Shown: positions 53,500 to 62,614, numbered from the stretch's first letter. The stretch: DNA of 64,000 bases from Bacteroides uniformis (GCF_025147485.1 NZ_CP102263.1:3237501-3301500); one strand, 5' to 3'. The notes: a model not told the origin generated them from the letters alone. Numbers and translations: made by a program.

Positions 53500-54236
53500 A
53501 ATATTTGATTATAACTGTTGCTGGAACGGCTACGCGTTTTAATCGCGACACTAAGGAAGAAACCCTCAAATGCTTGTATTATACCGATGAACCTCAATAC
53601 GCTCTTCTTGCTCAATTGCTGAAGAATTGTGGTGAGTACGATAAATATATCCTTGTGGGGGGCTACCTTTATGAGAAGTTGGGAAGATTTGTAAAGAACG
53701 AACTCTCTGGTTATGGCAAAAAAATAGAACTTGTTTACAACGAGCATTTCAAAGACTATGGCTCCGGCTACAGTTTATACAAAGGTATAGAGGCAATAAA
53801 GGAGGCAGGTGATGTGACTTTCGTAGAAGGCGACTTGTTCTTTATGGCTACAGATTTCAGGCAAGTGTATAATTCGCCAAAGAGTGTGATTACCATTAAC
53901 CGAGAACCAATCTACTCGAATAAGGCAGTTGCGTTATACATTAACGTTGATGGCAAACCAAGGTATTTATATGATACGAATCATCAGACATTAACTGTAT
54001 CAGAGCCATTCAAGGCAATCTTCAACAGTGGTCAGATGTGGAAATTTTCTTCATCTGAGAGGCTTTTGAAGACTGTTGATTCGCTTACAAAAGAACAACT
54101 TCAAGGTACTAATCTTGAAATAATTCAGGCTTACTTTAGTGATATGAATAGTGAAGAGTATGATGTAGTGACTTTCACTGACTGGTTCAACTGCAATACT
54201 GTTGCAGATTATGATATTGTAAGAAAATTGATGTAA
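53496..54236 (+). CDS. sugar/choline-type nucleotidyltransferase (LicC/PntC-like)
   Basis: A 246-residue NTP-transferase fold. IITVAGTATRFNRDTKEETLKCLYY is a variant of the GxGTR...PK signature, and VTFVEGDLFFMATDF holds the metal Asp. It resembles LicC-type CTP:phosphocholine cytidylyltransferases and phosphonate cytidylyltransferases more than sugar-1-P enzymes. In a cluster with PEP mutase and LicD it probably makes CMP-aminoethylphosphonate or a similar donor. That substrate is inferred from context. Confidence 0.75.
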   Translation: MKYLIITVAGTATRFNRDTKEETLKCLYYTDEPQYALLAQLLKNCGEYDKYILVGGYLYEKLGRFVKNELSGYGKKIELVYNEHFKDYGSGYSLYKGIEAIKEAGDVTFVEGDLFFMATDFRQVYNSPKSVITINREPIYSNKAVALYINVDGKPRYLYDTNHQTLTVSEPFKAIFNSGQMWKFSSSERLLKTVDSLTKEQLQGTNLEIIQAYFSDMNSEEYDVVTFTDWFNCNTVADYDIVRKLM

Positions 54237-54238
54237 AA

Positions 54239-55253
54239 ATGAATATGGCTGTATTAGAAAGAGATTACAGAATAGATGGAATAAAGTGGTTGCTCATTGT
54301 ATTAGTTACATTCGGTCATGTAATAGAACCTGCTTTAAGCAATCCTATTGCCAATAAGCTCTATTCTATAATCTACATTTTTCATATGCCATTATTTGTC
54401 TTTATCAGTGGTTATTATGCAAATGTTAAGGATAAAGAAAAACTGATTAGTAAAGGTTTTATGCTTTTGGAAACATTTTTGGTTGTGATGATTCCTCAAT
54501 GTTTTTATTATGGAAGTATCATCCCTTTACTAAATCCGGAGAACTCAGGCTGGTATTTAATCAGCCTAATAACTTGGTATATTATTTTTCTGTTGATTAT
54601 CAATAAGCTAGTTGGCAAAATTGTCGTACAATATAATGGGTGCGGGGGGGCAGTTATTGATATTCAGTTGCTTGTTGGCCGTATTTGCATACATGCTTCC
54701 GTTGAAACAATTTGGTAACCTGCTATCGTTCCAACGGTCGTGTATGTTTCTACCATTCTTTATGATGGGTTTCTTGAGAAGAGTAAAAGGCCTGCCTATT
54801 ATTCCTGATGTTTCAAAATGCATAAAGCTTGTTTTGGCTATAGCCTCTTTAGTATGTTTTGCTTTTTGTCTCATCTATAGTGGTCGTATACTACATGTAT
54901 TAGAGTTTAATAATGCCAATGTGTGGCACATGTCAAATTTGTACAATCAAAATATAGGAATGCTTCTTGTTTTGAAAGTATTGGTTTATATTGGATCAAT
55001 TATTACTACATTCGCTGTTTTAATGTTTGTGAACCTCCCCAAGTCGATATGTGCTTATGGATCAAAGACTTTAGCATATTATGTAATACAAGGCATGTTT
55101 GCACACATATTATCAACCTATTTGCAAGTTAATTTTTACCAGGCCTTGTTTCTCTGTGTTTGCATATTAATCCTTACAACAGTTCTATTACGATTTGTTG
55201 ATTCTAAATTTATTACAAACCCGTTTTCTACTTTATTAAAATGGAAATACTGA
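54239..55253 (+). pseudogene. acyltransferase family 3 membrane protein split by a G7 run
   Basis: The N-terminal frame (54239-54718; DYRIDGIKWLLIVLVTFGHVIEPAL, then FHMPLFVFISGYYA) is the start of an NodX/OafA-type acyltransferase. After G7 at 54644-54650 it reads nonsense to a stop at 54718. The second frame (to 55253) continues the membrane helices (QLLIFSCLLAVFAYML...MGFLRRVKGLP...YVIQGMFAHIL). G6 would give one protein of about 337 residues. It would O-acetylate a capsule sugar. A homopolymer switch, a mutation or a read error may explain it. Confidence 0.8.
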
Positions 55254-56428
55254 ACAGAAAACTTTCCCTTCTCAAAGGGAAGGTTGAAAATAGTCAGCCA
55301 ATAACTATTATGATTATTGGTTTGGGTAGCGTTGGATGCTACTTGTTGGATTATCTTGTATCACTAGGTGATTCACAACTTCGTCTTGTTGTGGTAGGAC
55401 GTAATGCCGAAAAGATGCAGATGGATATAAATATTATTCGTACTGCTTCAACCATTCGTCACCAGTGCCGTAGCGAGATTAAGGTGGTTGATAACTGCGA
55501 CCTTAACGATGTGAACAGCATTGCAGCTGTACTTGAAGCAGAAAAGCCTGACTTCATAGTAAATAGTAGTCGAGTTTACTCTGGTTTGAAGTATGGTAGC
55601 ATCTCATGGAGTAATCTTCGTGCATACGGCATTTGGACTCCGCTTTCTATTCGATATGCAAAGAATATAATGGAGGCATACGATAAGGCCAACTGTGAGG
55701 CAATCTCAATCAATACTTCATATTCCGATGCTGTTATTCCTTGGCTAAAGTCTGCGGGTAAGGCTTATTTTGACTTTGGTAGTGGTAATTTGAATCATCT
55801 TGTGCCTCGTATAAAATTCTATATTGCAGAGAAATATGGTATAAAGAATTTTAATGACATTGATGTAACTATTGCGGTATCACATTTTCATGATGTTGTC
55901 ATTTCTAAGGAAGGTCATGCAGAAGGTCAGGACATCTTGCTTGATATAAAGTTTCAAGGCAAGGATATGGATTTTAATAAGGAAGAACTTCTTAAATCCT
56001 GTTCTATAGCAATGCCTGTAGATCAGAAGCGCAATATGATGAATGCTTCCAGTAATTTTGATATCATATTCTCTGTTCTTACTGCTCTTCGAGAGGAAAA
56101 ACAAGTCAAAATACATACTCCTGGGGTAAATGGTGAAATTGGTGGTTATCCTATAATTATTGATGGAGTAACTGCTACTGCCAAGTTTGATGAGTCTGTA
56201 TGGACTATAGACCAGATGCGTAAAGCTAACCGTGAGTCAATTTATTGTGATGGAGTAGAGAATATAACTGACGCTACTCTCGTCTATACTGATGAACTTG
56301 TAGCTAAGGTAAAGAAGTCGTTTAATGTTGATTTGCCTAAGTCGGTAAAGTTTGTGGATATTGAAAATGTAGCAGATTTAATTATCAATCAGATAATTAA
56401 ACCTCAAGTGCTTATTTTTGTGCAATAA
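55241..56428 (+). CDS. NAD(P)-dependent dehydrogenase of the saccharopine-dehydrogenase-like Rossmann type
   Basis: A 395-residue protein with an N-terminal Rossmann fold (TIMIIGLGSVGCYLLDYLVSLGDSQLRLVVVGRN) and the PDFIVNSSRVYSGLKYG stretch seen in saccharopine-dehydrogenase-like and phosphonate-cluster reductases. It overlaps the acyltransferase end by 13 bases. In a phosphonate module it could reduce an aldehyde such as phosphonoacetaldehyde, but no signature proves this. The last eight residues may be altered by the adjoining decayed region. Confidence 0.6.
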   Translation: MEILNRKLSLLKGKVENSQPITIMIIGLGSVGCYLLDYLVSLGDSQLRLVVVGRNAEKMQMDINIIRTASTIRHQCRSEIKVVDNCDLNDVNSIAAVLEAEKPDFIVNSSRVYSGLKYGSISWSNLRAYGIWTPLSIRYAKNIMEAYDKANCEAISINTSYSDAVIPWLKSAGKAYFDFGSGNLNHLVPRIKFYIAEKYGIKNFNDIDVTIAVSHFHDVVISKEGHAEGQDILLDIKFQGKDMDFNKEELLKSCSIAMPVDQKRNMMNASSNFDIIFSVLTALREEKQVKIHTPGVNGEIGGYPIIIDGVTATAKFDESVWTIDQMRKANRESIYCDGVENITDATLVYTDELVAKVKKSFNVDLPKSVKFVDIENVADLIINQIIKPQVLIFVQ

Positions 56429-56575
56429 TTTGTAAACTAATGGCAGATAATAGATTGTTGTTAATTTTCTGTATAATCTTTAACTTATAGTTTTATGATA
56501 TACACAGCTATGTAAGCACTTTAAAAAGTTCAAAATGAAATGTTAGCCTTCGTTGTAAATTAAAATTAGCAAGAT

Positions 56576-56740
56576 ATGTATAGCAGCGAAGATTTAGCAA
56601 GTTTTTATTTTCAGTACCAGACCAAGGCTTTACCTCATGTCAAGTTCCTCCAGTCCTTTTGTATGAAGCATAAAGTTCCTATAATATTTTTCATAAGTGG
56701 TATAAGGATACGCGTAATAAAATAATTACAGTTCTATATC
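56576..56740 (+). mobile_element. relic of an IS66-type accessory orf
   Basis: The frame from ATG 56576 reads MYSSEDLASFYFQYQTKALPHVKFLQSFCMKHKVP, then shifts by one base near 56678. The shifted frame continues YNIFHKWYKDTRNKIITV. Together they match the N-terminal helix-turn-helix of Bacteroides IS66-family orf1 proteins (FQYQ...SLQSFC...VPYNxFxKWYKDTR). No other part of the element or its inverted repeats is seen. It lies in the otherwise empty 56429-56752 interval; the first 147 bases of that interval show nothing recognisable. Confidence 0.5.
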
Positions 56741-56752
56741 TCCGATTGTCAA

Positions 56753-57013
56753 ATGAAAAATGTAATAAATATGGATATCACAACAAAGATAAAAAGAAGT
56801 AAATTACTTTATTACGTCTACTATTACGTAATGTCAGGTTTGGTAAATTTGTACAAGTTGTTCTTGAAGCCAGACGGTAAACTCATGCTTTTTGTATGTT
56901 ATGGTGGACGTCATTATTCCGATAGTACGCGAGTGATTTATGAGGCCATGTTGAAGGATGAACGTTTCAAGGACTATATAGGATTACGACAAACTGATTG
57001 CTGCATTTATTGA
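56753..57013 (+). pseudogene. N-terminal fragment of a CDP-glycerol glycerophosphotransferase-like enzyme
   Basis: An 86-residue remnant. A membrane-associated N terminus is followed by GKLMLFVCYGGRHYSDSTRVIYEAMLKDERFKDYIGL, the pattern that opens TagB/TarF-type glycerophosphotransferase domains (SYSDNPKAIYEYM...DYKLVW). The frame then ends, and the remaining 300 or so residues are absent. The adjoining gene has a glycerol-3-phosphate-cytidylyltransferase-like domain, which makes a lost CDP-polyol transfer step plausible. Confidence 0.5.
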
Positions 57014-57042
57014 TTTAAGAGAAAAGCGATTTATCTAAGGTT

Positions 57043-57246
57043 ATGAAGAAAGTTATTAGGAACATACGATTTGTTTCATCAGGGGCATTATAACCTCTTA
57101 AAACGTGCGAAAGCTTTAGGTGATTACCTCATTGTGGGTGTTACCACAGATAATTTCGACTTGGAGAGAGGCAAGATGAACACGTGCAATAACGTGATGG
57201 AACGTATTGAAGCGGTTAAATCCACTGGTCTTGCAGATCAATTGTG
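57043..57246 (+). pseudogene. TagD-like cytidylyltransferase domain, frameshifted 5' part of the next gene
   Basis: ATG 57043 reads MKKVI, and after a small deletion near 57057 the next frame gives GTYDLFHQGHYNLLKRAKALGDYLIVGVTTDNF, the glycerol-3-phosphate cytidylyltransferase signature (HxGH). A second one-base loss near 57241 (ADQL-stop instead of ADQIVIEEYRGQ) separates it from the following open frame, which continues the same domain. Confidence 0.75.
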
Positions 57247-58377
57247 ATAGAAGAATATCGTGGGCAGAAGATTGATGATATACAGAAATATGGAGTGGAT
57301 GTTTTTGCAATCGGTTCAGATTGGGAAGGCTATTTTGACTATCTCAATGAGTTCTGTAAAGTCATTTACCTTCCTCGCACTCAGGGTGTCTCATCTACTT
57401 TGCTTCGCCAGAAGCGTCCTATTGTTAATATTGGCATTATTGGTACTGGCAGTATTGCTTCACGTTTTGTTCCAGAGCCGAAAAATGTGAATAGTGCGTC
57501 CGTTTCTGTTGCATACAATCCTAATCAAGAAGAATGTGTTTCGTTCTGTGAAAAATTCTTGATTCCTATAGTTGCTCGTGATTTAGAAGAGTTGTATGAA
57601 AATTGCGATGCCGTTTATATTGCATCTCCACACTATACTCATTATGAATATGCAAAGTCTGCTTTGAACGCGGGAAAGTCTGTTCTTTGTGAAACTCCAT
57701 TTGTATTTAGTAAGAAGCAGGCAGAAGAACTCTACTCGATTGCAGAGAAAAAAGGGTTATTGCTTCAGATCGCACTCAAAACTGCTTATTGTCCTGCTTT
57801 CGGGCACTTATTCTCTCTGCTCAACTCCGGTGTGATTGGTGAGATCGTTGAGGTAAATGCTTCTGTGACCACTCTTACAGACGAAAATTCAGCAAAGCTT
57901 GACAGCAAATACTTTGGCGGTAGTATGAGTGAAAATGCTTGTTTTCCTCTGTTGCCTATCTTTAAGTTTTTGGGAACAAAGTTCCGAAACATTAATTTTT
58001 ATTCCAAGATGAAGAATGATGTGGATATGTTCACTAAGGCTGTTTTTCGTTATGATCATGCCGTTGCTTCATTTCAAGTAGGCTTGGGCGTTAAGACAGA
58101 AGGTTCTTTGACTATTGCAGGAACCAAGGGGTATGTGTATGTACCAGCTCCATGGTGGAAGACTGATTACTTTGAGGTTCGTTATGAAGACCAAAATTAT
58201 AATAAGAAGTATTTTTATCCATATGTAGGTGAAGGTTTACGTTATGAAATAAAAGACTTTGTAGTCGCAATCTTAACGGATGGTTATTACTTTAGTAAGG
58301 TGTCGAAGGAAGAGAACCTTATGATGGCAGAGGTTCAGGAAATATACATATTGGGGAAGAACGTGTACAAGTTGTAG
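57244..58377 (+). CDS. Gfo/Idh/MocA oxidoreductase with C-terminal end of a fused cytidylyltransferase domain
   Basis: A 377-residue open frame. Residues 1-55 (IEEYRGQKIDDIQKYGVDVFAIGSDWEGYFDYL...YLPRTQGVSSTLLR) are the tail of the TagD-like domain encoded upstream. From residue 60 onward it is a Gfo/Idh/MocA enzyme: VNIGIIGTGSIASRFVP (NAD binding), YIASPHYTHYEYAKSALNAGKSVLCETPF (the usual EKP Lys position is replaced: ETP). The intact ancestor was a two-domain protein. Without the N-terminal half only the oxidoreductase could work, and only if an internal start is used. Confidence 0.75.
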   Translation: MIEEYRGQKIDDIQKYGVDVFAIGSDWEGYFDYLNEFCKVIYLPRTQGVSSTLLRQKRPIVNIGIIGTGSIASRFVPEPKNVNSASVSVAYNPNQEECVSFCEKFLIPIVARDLEELYENCDAVYIASPHYTHYEYAKSALNAGKSVLCETPFVFSKKQAEELYSIAEKKGLLLQIALKTAYCPAFGHLFSLLNSGVIGEIVEVNASVTTLTDENSAKLDSKYFGGSMSENACFPLLPIFKFLGTKFRNINFYSKMKNDVDMFTKAVFRYDHAVASFQVGLGVKTEGSLTIAGTKGYVYVPAPWWKTDYFEVRYEDQNYNKKYFYPYVGEGLRYEIKDFVVAILTDGYYFSKVSKEENLMMAEVQEIYILGKNVYKL

Positions 58378-58421
58378 TATTGTTTTTGACAAGTTAGGGC
58401 AGTTAATTTGTAATCAAGTAA

Positions 58422-59498
58422 ATGGGGATTTATTATTTTTTATTGTGGATAGGTGTTATAGGAACATTTCTGAGTCAGGATAGCAGATTGAAGAGAACGG
58501 GGTTTTATATTATTTTCATATATATTCTTGCACTTTTCGTAATGGTAGTATTTAGGTATGACGTAGGAACTGATTACTTGGAATATACGGATTATTATTA
58601 TCGAATTCATTCTTTGTTTGAATTGACGAGTGAAGATTTTTTTGTGGAACCTGGTTATGTGCTGTTATCCTCCTTGTTGCGTTCTATTGGTGCTCCATTT
58701 GAACTCCTTTCATTTATTCTTTTTTTGATAATAGTTTGTAATCTAAAAAGAGCCATTGCTTTTTTTTCAGATAATATACCTTTGTCAGTCGTATTATATG
58801 TATTTCTATTCTTTTTATCTTTCCATTTTAACTTGATTCGTCATGGGGTGATGGTGAGCTTTGTTTGGAAAGGGTATTCCTGGTGGTTTGTCGGTAAAAA
58901 GAAAAGAGCATTTATTTCTCTTGTTTGTGGTGCCATGTTTCATGCGTTAAGTCTTTGCTTCTTATCATTATTGTTTATCCATTTAAGAAAATATCCCATC
59001 TATATATATGCAGGTGTTTTGGTGTTTTCTTTTATTATATCTGCTCATCCCGATTGGCTCCTTTCTCTATTTGATACGTTGCTTTCTTCTATAATAGGTA
59101 CTGACAATAGATTGTTTTTTTATTTAAATGGGGGACATTCAGGAGTTTTGAATGAGACAGGGGTTACGATAGGAATGTTCTTTAATCTCACTCTTTTTTG
59201 TGTTTCTTATTTTCTACTTATAGACAAAAAAAGTATATTTCTCTATAATATCTTATTTATAGGTATTACTTTTTTTTTATTATTCAATTCTTTTGGTGCT
59301 ATTTCAGAACGTATAGCAAGCACATGTTATGTAGCAAATATTTTTATTCTCCCATCTGTTTTAAATCTGATGTATGTTAATAAATGGCGTTTTTTGTGTT
59401 TAGCTGTTATTCTTTTGTATGGAATTTTAATGTTCAACAAAGAAGTGTCAAAGGAATCAGCTAATTATATACCTTTTACTACGATTTTTTCAATGTAA
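58422..59498 (+). CDS. EpsG-like polysaccharide polymerase (Wzy)
   Basis: A 358-residue integral membrane protein with about ten helices. The family marker VVFRYDVGTDYLEYTDYYYRI, then EPGYVLLSSLLRSIG and FNLIRHGVMVSFVWKGY, is typical of EpsG/Wzy polymerases (RxxxGTDxxxY, R-x-GxA-like). It joins repeat units in the periplasmic leaflet. The base composition is strongly AT-rich compared with the first half of the window. Confidence 0.85.
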   Translation: MGIYYFLLWIGVIGTFLSQDSRLKRTGFYIIFIYILALFVMVVFRYDVGTDYLEYTDYYYRIHSLFELTSEDFFVEPGYVLLSSLLRSIGAPFELLSFILFLIIVCNLKRAIAFFSDNIPLSVVLYVFLFFLSFHFNLIRHGVMVSFVWKGYSWWFVGKKKRAFISLVCGAMFHALSLCFLSLLFIHLRKYPIYIYAGVLVFSFIISAHPDWLLSLFDTLLSSIIGTDNRLFFYLNGGHSGVLNETGVTIGMFFNLTLFCVSYFLLIDKKSIFLYNILFIGITFFLLFNSFGAISERIASTCYVANIFILPSVLNLMYVNKWRFLCLAVILLYGILMFNKEVSKESANYIPFTTIFSM

Positions 59499-59520
59499 CC
59501 TAATTGAAGGATTTTGCAAA

Positions 59521-60495
59521 ATGTTTCGTTCTTACTTTTCACGAGTGCTTAAAGAATCATTCCTTTTATTGTCACTCTATAACACTTATTATCGCCTGAG
59601 AAACAAGAAACGGTTTTGGAAAGAGATTAACCGTCGTCAGGCATTGAGCATGTTTGATTATAAGGAATTAGTAAAACCTATACCTTATTATCCAATAGAG
59701 GCTATTAAGGATTCTAATTTTTATGGTCAGGCTTATGCTTTGAAACAATACTCTGGTGTAAATAAGTTTGGATGGTCAATAGAACATGGACTTTATGTAG
59801 ATGATTATGTGCCTATGGCCGCGTGGTGTAAAACGACCAAACGTATCATGACTTTCAGCAACATACGAGTGAAGGGGCTTGGAAGTTTACATAAACCCGT
59901 GATTGCTATTGGCCCTTACATACATTATGCTGAATGTATGTTGAATAGTGAAGAGATGAATTCCTTGAAAAAGGAATTAGGCAAAACTCTTCTTTTCTTT
60001 CCTACACATACATGCTGTGAGGGTGGCTTAGAATATGAAATACATTGTATGATTGATGAATTGCTAGAACTTAAAGAGAAGCTTGGATTTGATACTGTAA
60101 TTGTGAATATGTATTATTTAGATGAAAATAAAAACGGTTTTGGTGATTTATATAATAAAGCTGGATTTAAAGTGACCACTGCTGGTCATCAGTTGGATAT
60201 AAACTTCTTGAATCGTCTGAAAACGATTATCTTATTATCTGATTATACTTGTTCAAATAGTATTGGTACTCATACAGGATATTGCGTATATCTCGGCAAA
60301 CCTCATCTTGTAATTAATCCTGTACAAACCTTGGAAGAAGTGAATCCTTTATGGCGTGATTTATGGGAAACTTTTGAAAAAGATTCATCACAAGCACAAG
60401 TGGATAAACGACTTCTTGCCTCCAAATATTGGGGATTTGATTGTATTAAAAGTAGGGAAGAAATGAGGGCTCTATTAATAAATAATGAATGTTGA
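59521..60495 (+). CDS. uncharacterised capsule protein, possible GT-B-like transferase
   Basis: A 324-residue protein that I do not recognise. It has an N-terminal amphipathic stretch (FSRVLKESFLLLSLYNTYYRLRNKKRFW), then GWSIEHGLYVDDYVP, KPVIAIGPYIHY, LLFFPTHTCCEGGLEYE and SDYTCSNSIGTHTGYCVYLGKPHLVINP. The last motif resembles the donor-binding loop of GT-B enzymes. It lies between the polymerase and flippase genes, as glycosyltransferases do. The family is left open. Confidence 0.5.
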   Translation: MFRSYFSRVLKESFLLLSLYNTYYRLRNKKRFWKEINRRQALSMFDYKELVKPIPYYPIEAIKDSNFYGQAYALKQYSGVNKFGWSIEHGLYVDDYVPMAAWCKTTKRIMTFSNIRVKGLGSLHKPVIAIGPYIHYAECMLNSEEMNSLKKELGKTLLFFPTHTCCEGGLEYEIHCMIDELLELKEKLGFDTVIVNMYYLDENKNGFGDLYNKAGFKVTTAGHQLDINFLNRLKTIILLSDYTCSNSIGTHTGYCVYLGKPHLVINPVQTLEEVNPLWRDLWETFEKDSSQAQVDKRLLASKYWGFDCIKSREEMRALLINNEC

Positions 60496-60514
60496 ATATC
60501 TTAAATAGGTAAAG

Positions 60515-61765
60515 TTGAAACGGGTAATAATAGATAAAATATTATCAAATAAAATCTTGGTAAAGAACTATTTTTTTGTTTCTATACTTAATGTATTAGC
60601 TTTGTTTTTACCATTAATTACTTATCCTTATATTATTAGTAAACTGGGTGATGAATTATATGGCTACATTGTATTTTCGTTTACGGTAATTACATATATT
60701 GAAATGGTGGCTGCATGGGGATTTGATATCTCTGCGGTGAAAGATGTAGCCCAATATCAACATGTCAAGCACAGATTGAATGAGATTGTATCATCGGTGC
60801 TTTACATTCGCTTTATATTTTGTATGTTTTTGCTGTCGCTATTAGTGGGAGCATTAATGTTATTTGATGTAAAGATGAAAATGCTTTATATCCTTTTTTC
60901 AGGACATTGCATAGCTTCTGTATTATTCCCGGGTTGGTTTTTTCAAGGAATACAAGAACTGAAGTATGTTACCTATTTTCAGTTGATTTGTAAACTTGTT
61001 TTTGTGATATTGATGGTTGTGTTCATTCATTCGAAAGCCGACTATCTGTATTATCCTATTTTGTTCAGTCTTGGTAGCTTGTTTGGCACTGCTTATGGAT
61101 TGTATGTGATGTTTGAGAAATATAAGGTTAGGCTGATAGGGGTAAAAATGCGCAATGTGGTGTATCGTTTCAAACGCTCTACTTCCATTTTTTATTCACG
61201 TATTGCTGATATGATAATAGAACGAAGCAATGCTATTTTGCTTGGCAATTTTATTGGTATGCAGGAAGTGGCATATTATGACTTAGCTAATAAGATAGTT
61301 CGTTTAGGTTCTTTTCCTATAATGATTCTTAATCAAGTTCTCTATCCTAAAGTGGCATCTGAACGTAATTTTCGATTAATGCGTAAGGTTATGGCAATAT
61401 CTTTTTGGGTTGCTATACTGATATGGGGGCTGTGTGTGCTGCTGGCACCTTGGGGAGTTGAACTTTTGGGCAAAGGGTTGATGGAACCCTCTGTTGAAAT
61501 AGTATATATTCTTTCTCCGCTGATAGTTACCAATTCTATCATTTATTTGCAAGGTAGTCCCATCTTGGTTGCAGCTGGCTATTTTAAAGCATTTAACATA
61601 ACCATGTGGTGCTCTTTTGGGGTTTACGTTGCATGCATGTTATTTGTATTTATTTTCAACTTGCATACCAATCTTTTATCAATTTTGATTATACAGCTTA
61701 TAACTAATATTTCATTATTAGTGGCAAGAGCATATTACATTAGAAAATTTAAAATATTAAGATAA
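60515..61765 (+). CDS. oligosaccharide flippase (Wzx)
   Basis: A 416-residue membrane protein with about 12 helices. The N terminus FVSILNVLALFLPLITYPYIISKLGDELYGYIVFSFTVITYIEMVAAWGFDISAVKDVA is the classic Wzx/RfbX pattern. It flips lipid-linked repeat units to the periplasm. No ATG is available; an in-frame TAG at 60506-60508 forces the start downstream, and TTG 60515 is the best candidate. The stop overlaps the LicD start by one base. Confidence 0.9.
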   Translation: MKRVIIDKILSNKILVKNYFFVSILNVLALFLPLITYPYIISKLGDELYGYIVFSFTVITYIEMVAAWGFDISAVKDVAQYQHVKHRLNEIVSSVLYIRFIFCMFLLSLLVGALMLFDVKMKMLYILFSGHCIASVLFPGWFFQGIQELKYVTYFQLICKLVFVILMVVFIHSKADYLYYPILFSLGSLFGTAYGLYVMFEKYKVRLIGVKMRNVVYRFKRSTSIFYSRIADMIIERSNAILLGNFIGMQEVAYYDLANKIVRLGSFPIMILNQVLYPKVASERNFRLMRKVMAISFWVAILIWGLCVLLAPWGVELLGKGLMEPSVEIVYILSPLIVTNSIIYLQGSPILVAAGYFKAFNITMWCSFGVYVACMLFVFIFNLHTNLLSILIIQLITNISLLVARAYYIRKFKILR

Positions 61766-62601
61766 TGCTGAAAGATGACCGTGAAAAAGGTAAGAATGTG
61801 AATGAGCAAGCCAGACTTATTATGCTTAAATTACTTAGAGAGTTAGATCGCATTTGTACAAAATATGATATTCCTTATTGGCTTGATGGAGGAACTTTGT
61901 TAGGAGCTATTCGTCATGGTGGATTTATTCCTTGGGACGATGATATTGATGTAGCGATGTTGCGTAATGATTATTATCGTTTTTTAGAAGTTGCAAAAAC
62001 TGAATTACGCGATGATATCTACCTGCAAACCAGAGAAACAGATTCTGATTATCCCATGTTTTTTGCGAAATTACGTGATAAATACAGTACTTTTCATGAG
62101 CCAATGTATGAACGATTGAAATGTCATAAAGGTATATTTTTAGATATTTTCCCTTTTGATTATGTAAAACATTCATGGTGGCAATCGCATCTGAAATTAT
62201 TTCTTCACGATACCAATTATTCAGTAGTAAGACATGGAGCTTTTTTGCAACGTACAGTGGGGTATTTGATGAAACGTTTTATTAGATATTCACATATTCC
62301 TCTTTATAATTGGCTCAATGACTTTTTCCATGCTGAAACAATGGAGGAAGCCGATAGCTTGGCTTGGGCCATGGAAATAAATGAGTATAAGCTTTTATCC
62401 AAAGATGTTCTTTTCCCTTTGAAACGTCACGAGTTTGAAGGAGAGATGTTTAATATCCCATGTAATTATGATACTTATTTGCGCGAATATTTTGGCGATT
62501 ATATGCAATTGCCTCCTCTTAACAAACGAGTCAGTCATAATAATGGAATAGAACCTTTTACACGCTGTAATCACAAAGAAAGTTTAGAATGGAATGAATG
62601 A
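61765..62601 (+). CDS. licD: LicD family phosphotransferase
   Basis: A 278-residue LicD protein. The nucleotidyltransferase-fold motif WLDGGTLLGAIRHGGFIPWDDDIDVAMLRNDYYRF is intact, with GIFLDIFPFDYV following. LicD proteins transfer phosphocholine or related phospho/phosphono groups from CDP or CMP donors to sugars. With PEP mutase and a LicC-like gene in the same locus, an aminoethylphosphonate is the plausible group. Confidence 0.92.
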   Translation: MLKDDREKGKNVNEQARLIMLKLLRELDRICTKYDIPYWLDGGTLLGAIRHGGFIPWDDDIDVAMLRNDYYRFLEVAKTELRDDIYLQTRETDSDYPMFFAKLRDKYSTFHEPMYERLKCHKGIFLDIFPFDYVKHSWWQSHLKLFLHDTNYSVVRHGAFLQRTVGYLMKRFIRYSHIPLYNWLNDFFHAETMEEADSLAWAMEINEYKLLSKDVLFPLKRHEFEGEMFNIPCNYDTYLREYFGDYMQLPPLNKRVSHNNGIEPFTRCNHKESLEWNE

Positions 62602-62614
62602 AAATAGGAGTATA

